Source: Tepidibacter thalassicus DSM 15285
GTDB taxonomy: Bacteria > Bacillota > Clostridia > Peptostreptococcales > Peptostreptococcaceae
NCBI RefSeq assembly: GCF_900129915.1
Contig: NZ_FQXH01000009.1
Span: forward strand, 39,733 to 103,732
DNA length: 64,000 nucleotides
Direction of reading: 5' to 3'
In this document: one piece after another, positions 60,822 through 64,000 of the stretch
How positions within the stretch are numbered: the first letter of the stretch is position 1
Layout of the letters: every line of letters starts with the position of its first letter
Notes under the pieces: generated by a model
Seen by the model: only the letters and a program-made list of their open reading frames with translations
Told to the model about the DNA's origin: nothing
Databases searched by the model: none
Program-made: the position numbers and the translations under genes

Positions 60822-62180
60822 ATGTTAGAAAAAGGAAAAAATTATATTGTTGATATAGTAGATATTGGCCATGGCGGAGTTGGAATAGGAAAATATGAAG
60901 GATTTACGGTATTTGTTGAAGGAGGTCTTATACAAGATAAAATAAAGGTTAATATAATAAAATCGAAGAAAAATTATGCTGAGGGTAAAATAGTAGAATT
61001 TATAGAAAAATCTCCTTTTAGAATAAGTAAAAAATGTCCTGATGAATTAGGCGATTGTGGTGGATGTCAAGTAATGCATCTTGATTATAAAAAACAATTA
61101 GAACTTAAGACTAATTTAGTTAGAGAAACTATAAAGAGAATAGGTAAATTAGATGATATAAAAATTCACGATACTATAGGAATGGATAGTCCTTTTAGAT
61201 ATAGAAATAAAGCACAGTTCCCGATAGGGAAAGTAGATAATAAAGCTGTACTTGGTTTTTATAAAAAGAAAAGTCATGAAATAATACCTACGCAAAAATG
61301 CATAATACAACATGAGATTAATGATAAAATAGTAGAAATAATAAAAACATATATAAATACATTTAAAATAAGTGTATATAATGAAAAAACTCATCAAGGG
61401 TTATTAAGACATTTAGTTACTAAAGTAGGATTTAAAACTAAAGAAGTTATGGTAGTACTTGTAGCTAACGGAAAAAAACTTCCGCATAGCAAAGAATTAA
61501 TACATGTTTTAAAAGAGAATATACCTGGATTTAAAACATTAGTGTTAAATATAAATAAAAATAAAACTAATGTTATTTTAGGAAAGGAAAACAAAATATT
61601 ATATGGAGATGGGAAAATACAAGATTATATAGAAGACCTTAAATTTAATATATCTTCTCTTTCGTTTTTTCAAGTAAATCCTATTCAAACAGAAGTTTTG
61701 TATAATAGAGCTTTGGAATATGCACAACTTACTGGAAATGAAGTGGTATTTGATATATATTGCGGAATAGGAACTATATCGTTGTTTTTGGCTAAAAAAG
61801 CTAAAAAAGTATATGGAATTGAAATAGTAGAAGATGCAATAAAAGATGCAAAAATAAATTCTAAGATGAATAATTTAGATAATACAGAGTTTTATGTTGG
61901 AAAAGCAGAAGAAGTAGTTCCAAAATTATATAGTGAAGGAAAAAGAGCTGATGTAGTTGTAGTTGATCCACCTCGTAAAGGTTGTGATGAAAAGGTGCTT
62001 GAAACTATTGTAAATATGGAGCCTAAGAGAGTTGTTTATGTATCTTGTAATCCGTCTACTCTTGCTAGAGATTTAGCATATTTAGATGAAAGAGGATATA
62101 AATGTGAGGAAATTCAACCAGTTGATATGTTTCCTCATACAATGCATGTTGAGTGTATTTCACAGATAGTGAAAAAATAA
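60822..62180 (+). CDS. rlmD: 23S rRNA (uracil-5-)-methyltransferase, RlmD/TrmA family
   Basis: A 452-residue SAM-dependent RNA methyltransferase. An N-terminal TRAM domain (about residues 1-60) is followed by an iron-sulfur site (CPDELGDCGGCQVMH, with a later Cys in QKCIIQH), the SAM motif FDIYCGIGTISLFLA, DPPRKGCDEKVLE, and the catalytic Cys in YVSCNPSTLARDLAYL. The exact uridine (U747, U1939 or tRNA U54) cannot be told from sequence; RlmD- or RlmCD-type is most likely. AAGGAGAG precedes the ATG. Confidence 0.92.
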   Translation: MLEKGKNYIVDIVDIGHGGVGIGKYEGFTVFVEGGLIQDKIKVNIIKSKKNYAEGKIVEFIEKSPFRISKKCPDELGDCGGCQVMHLDYKKQLELKTNLVRETIKRIGKLDDIKIHDTIGMDSPFRYRNKAQFPIGKVDNKAVLGFYKKKSHEIIPTQKCIIQHEINDKIVEIIKTYINTFKISVYNEKTHQGLLRHLVTKVGFKTKEVMVVLVANGKKLPHSKELIHVLKENIPGFKTLVLNINKNKTNVILGKENKILYGDGKIQDYIEDLKFNISSLSFFQVNPIQTEVLYNRALEYAQLTGNEVVFDIYCGIGTISLFLAKKAKKVYGIEIVEDAIKDAKINSKMNNLDNTEFYVGKAEEVVPKLYSEGKRADVVVVDPPRKGCDEKVLETIVNMEPKRVVYVSCNPSTLARDLAYLDERGYKCEEIQPVDMFPHTMHVECISQIVKK

Positions 62181-62228
62181 GAGGCGACTATATCTATAAT
62201 ACAAATAATTGAATATAAATCACTTATC

Positions 62229-62258
62229 AAAGAGCCATAAAAGAGGCTCTTTTTCTTT
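62229..62258 (+). terminator. Terminator after the RNA methyltransferase gene
   Basis: AAAGAGCC pairs with GGCTCTTT across an 8-base loop, followed by TTCTTT. Confidence 0.85.
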
Positions 62259-62315
62259 AAATTTTACAATGATTGGAATATAATTAAATTAAAAGAATAT
62301 AAAGGGGGATTGGAT

Positions 62316-62621
62316 ATGAGTAAAACAAGAAAGATAATCTATAGTATATTAACAGAAATTCAAAAGGGGGAAAATAGACCACATTGGAAAGACTATGGTA
62401 TTGAAAAAGAAGAGTTTGCAAATATAATTGAAATGATGGAGGATGAAGGACTTATTAAGAATTCATCAGTTGTTAGAGGGGGCATTGGTAACAAGGCACA
62501 TGCCATATTTATTAAGGACGCTAAAATTACTATGAAAGGTTTAGATTATCTTGAAGAAAATAGTATATGGAAAAAGACATATAAAGGATTAAAAGAAGTT
62601 AGAGAATGGTTGCCATTATAA
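62316..62621 (+). CDS. YjcQ-like small protein
   Basis: A 101-residue protein resembling YjcQ, a winged-helix-like family often found in phage and defence contexts: KTRKIIYSILTEIQKGENRP, EFANIIEMMEDEGLIKN, ITMKGLDYLEENSIWKKTYK and a C-terminal EVREWLPL. The ATG at 62316 lies 7 bases after AAAGGGGG. It is followed 31 bases later by an HNH endonuclease gene, and the two look like one transcript. The function of the family is unknown. Confidence 0.75.
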   Translation: MSKTRKIIYSILTEIQKGENRPHWKDYGIEKEEFANIIEMMEDEGLIKNSSVVRGGIGNKAHAIFIKDAKITMKGLDYLEENSIWKKTYKGLKEVREWLPL

Positions 62622-62652
62622 TAAATATTATTAACAGAATGAGGGAGATAAA

Positions 62653-63852
62653 ATGAAAATTTTAGAAGTTGAATATCTAAAAGGTATAAAAGATGAATAC
62701 ATAGAAGTGCTTTATCCAATTATGGAAAAATGTAATAATGAAGAAAGGTTATTAGTGTGTTTATATTTTATGTCAGAATTAGATGATGATTTAACCACTC
62801 TTAATAATATTGAAGATAATTTAAGAAAGATATTTCCCCCAATTATTTCTACAAATTATTTACCAAAAGATTATGCATCTTTTCAAGCATCAGTAATAAG
62901 AGGTCAATTTGATAGAGAAACTGAGAATGTAAAAAAAGGTAAATTACGACAAGAGAATAAATTATGGATTAGAGTAGGAAGAGGAAGATGGCGTAATACA
63001 GATTTAGGAAATGAAAGAGCAATAAAAATTTTACAACAAAATAATGTTAAAATAGTCCGAGTACAAAATAAAGTGTTTAATTCATGGGAATTATTAAGTG
63101 AGGATATACTATTAAAAACTGTAGATAAATCAGTTTTTCTTTACAATGGAACAGGTGTACCCATGAACATAAGAAGTTTTTTTGATAATTCGTTAGGTAG
63201 GGGAGAACAAAAACTAATTAAGTTAGTACATAAGGATAAAGAGTATTTAGCTAATTTTCAATTAGATAACTTAGAAGATCCAAGGTCAAGAATTATATGG
63301 AAAGCTGATTTTAGAGATTTGATAAAAAATACATTACCTGAATATTATGATTTGTTTAGTACCCAACAGGATATAATGGGTATTAACTTACCAAAGATTA
63401 GATTTGAAAAATATAAAAAAGATATATATATTGTTGATTTTATTATTCCAGATAACATATATAAAGATTTAGATTCAGAAGAAACTGAAGATAATACAGG
63501 TACTAAAGAATATAATGAAGAAAATAATACAGAAGGTAAAGTAAAATACTATTATGGTAAAAAGTATGAACGAAACCCTGAGAATAGGAGAAAAGCTATT
63601 GAGTATCATGGTACTAAATGTAAGATATGTAACTTTGATTTTGAAAAGTTTTATGGAAAGAGAGGTAGAGGTTATATTGAGATACATCATATAAAGCCTC
63701 TAAGTAGTTTAGAGAGTGAAACTAAAATTGACCCAAAAACTGATTTGATTCCTGTTTGTGCTAATTGTCATAGAATGATTCATAGAGAAAAAGATAACGT
63801 TTTAAGTATAGAGGAAATGAGATGTTTGATTGAGAAAAATAAAAGTAAATAA
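62653..63852 (+). CDS. HNH endonuclease, possible restriction enzyme
   Basis: A 399-residue protein. The C-terminal HNH domain (about residues 300-385) is complete: CKICNFDF, GYIEIHHIKPLSS, PVCANCHRMIHR, as in McrA-type and other zinc-containing HNH nucleases. The N-terminal third (FQASVIRGQFDRETENVKKG, then LWIRVGRGRWRNTDLG) looks like a winged-helix DNA-binding segment. An acidic linker (SEETEDNTGTKEYNEENN) joins the two parts. No methyltransferase is adjacent, so a type IV or modification-dependent enzyme is more likely than a standard type II system. GGGAGAT precedes the ATG. Confidence 0.85.
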   Translation: MKILEVEYLKGIKDEYIEVLYPIMEKCNNEERLLVCLYFMSELDDDLTTLNNIEDNLRKIFPPIISTNYLPKDYASFQASVIRGQFDRETENVKKGKLRQENKLWIRVGRGRWRNTDLGNERAIKILQQNNVKIVRVQNKVFNSWELLSEDILLKTVDKSVFLYNGTGVPMNIRSFFDNSLGRGEQKLIKLVHKDKEYLANFQLDNLEDPRSRIIWKADFRDLIKNTLPEYYDLFSTQQDIMGINLPKIRFEKYKKDIYIVDFIIPDNIYKDLDSEETEDNTGTKEYNEENNTEGKVKYYYGKKYERNPENRRKAIEYHGTKCKICNFDFEKFYGKRGRGYIEIHHIKPLSSLESETKIDPKTDLIPVCANCHRMIHREKDNVLSIEEMRCLIEKNKSK

Positions 63853-63871
63853 GTGTATAAACTAATAAATT

Positions 63872-63899
63872 AGAGCCTAACTAAAGGCTCTTTTTTTAT
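63872..63899 (+). terminator. Terminator after the HNH endonuclease gene
   Basis: AGAGCCT and AGGCTCT form a 7-bp stem with a 6-base loop, followed by TTTTTTT. The last 100 bases of the window hold no gene that I can see. Confidence 0.88.
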
Positions 63900-64000
63900 T
63901 GTTATAAATGTTAAAAAATTATTACTGAAAATGGGTAAAACATGGGTAATATCACTTATTTAGCTCAAAGAAAAGAATATTATACTTGTTATAATAAAAA

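Noticed and set aside
62653..63852. HNH protein as the homing endonuclease of the dnaE intron
   Set aside because: It lies about 12.5 kb away in its own operon with a YjcQ-like gene; homing endonucleases of group I introns are normally encoded inside the intron.

Overview
The window is AT-rich DNA from a low-GC, Gram-positive, anaerobic and probably spore-forming bacterium of the Clostridium type (Clostridiales or Peptostreptococcales). The evidence is strong AT bias with GGAGG ribosome sites, a T-box leader, a RapZ-YvcK-Nudix-WhiA-HPr locus, a GerAB-like protein, a ferredoxin-dependent keto-acid oxidoreductase, and a glycyl-radical 4-hydroxyphenylacetate decarboxylase system very like that of Clostridioides difficile. 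No tRNA, rRNA, CRISPR array, insertion sequence or prophage was seen.

Layout. 1-1779: molybdenum cofactor genes (moaA cut by the window edge, moaC, a MOSC protein). 1783-5562: ung, a secreted HtrA-type protease and a large secreted protein of three repeated modules. 5620-9107: a HisC-type aminotransferase with indolepyruvate ferredoxin oxidoreductase (iorAB). 9256-10548: tandem paralogues of unknown function. 10696-14173: MATE transporter, TetR regulator with a visible promoter and paired operators, second MATE transporter. 14234-19206: branched-chain amino acid operon ilvN-ilvC-ilvD-ilvB behind an isoleucine-type T-box. 19335-24097: lipoprotein, two-component system, second lipoprotein and a GerAB-like permease. 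24231-29544: hpdB-hpdC-MFS-hpdA. 29580-34615: a bacteriocin-like cluster with two double-glycine precursor peptides, an unknown protein and a divergent C39-peptidase ABC exporter with its HlyD-like partner. 34674-36579: two divergent formate/nitrite-type channels. 36819-38915: a chemoreceptor. 39116-44602: murB, PHP, rapZ, yvcK, Nudix, whiA, HPr. 44667-48374: bioY-bioB-bioD-bioA behind a BirA operator. 48556-55259: dnaE (interrupted), pfkA, pyk. 55406-62180: TetR and second chemoreceptor, sodium symporter with a tiny partner protein, membrane protein, RlmD-type methyltransferase. 62316-63852: a YjcQ-like protein and an HNH endonuclease.

The most striking feature is in dnaE. The reading frame stops in the polymerase active-site motif and resumes about 340 bases later. 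The intervening 337 bases (49750-50086) have the P, Q, R and S core elements of a group I intron, with a compensated P7 helix, U at the 5' splice site and G at the intron end. Exact removal restores an unbroken 1158-residue DnaE with a PDIDIDF motif. The intron has no endonuclease gene, so replication appears to depend on self-splicing.

Two loci fit one metabolic theme. The HisC-like aminotransferase and IorAB could turn aromatic amino acids into aryl-pyruvates and then arylacetyl-CoA. HpdBC, activated by HpdA, would decarboxylate 4-hydroxyphenylacetate to p-cresol, with the MFS protein as likely carrier. The bacteriocin-like cluster, the diverging tandem paralogues at 9256-10548 and the HNH/YjcQ pair are the other places where undescribed biology is most likely.
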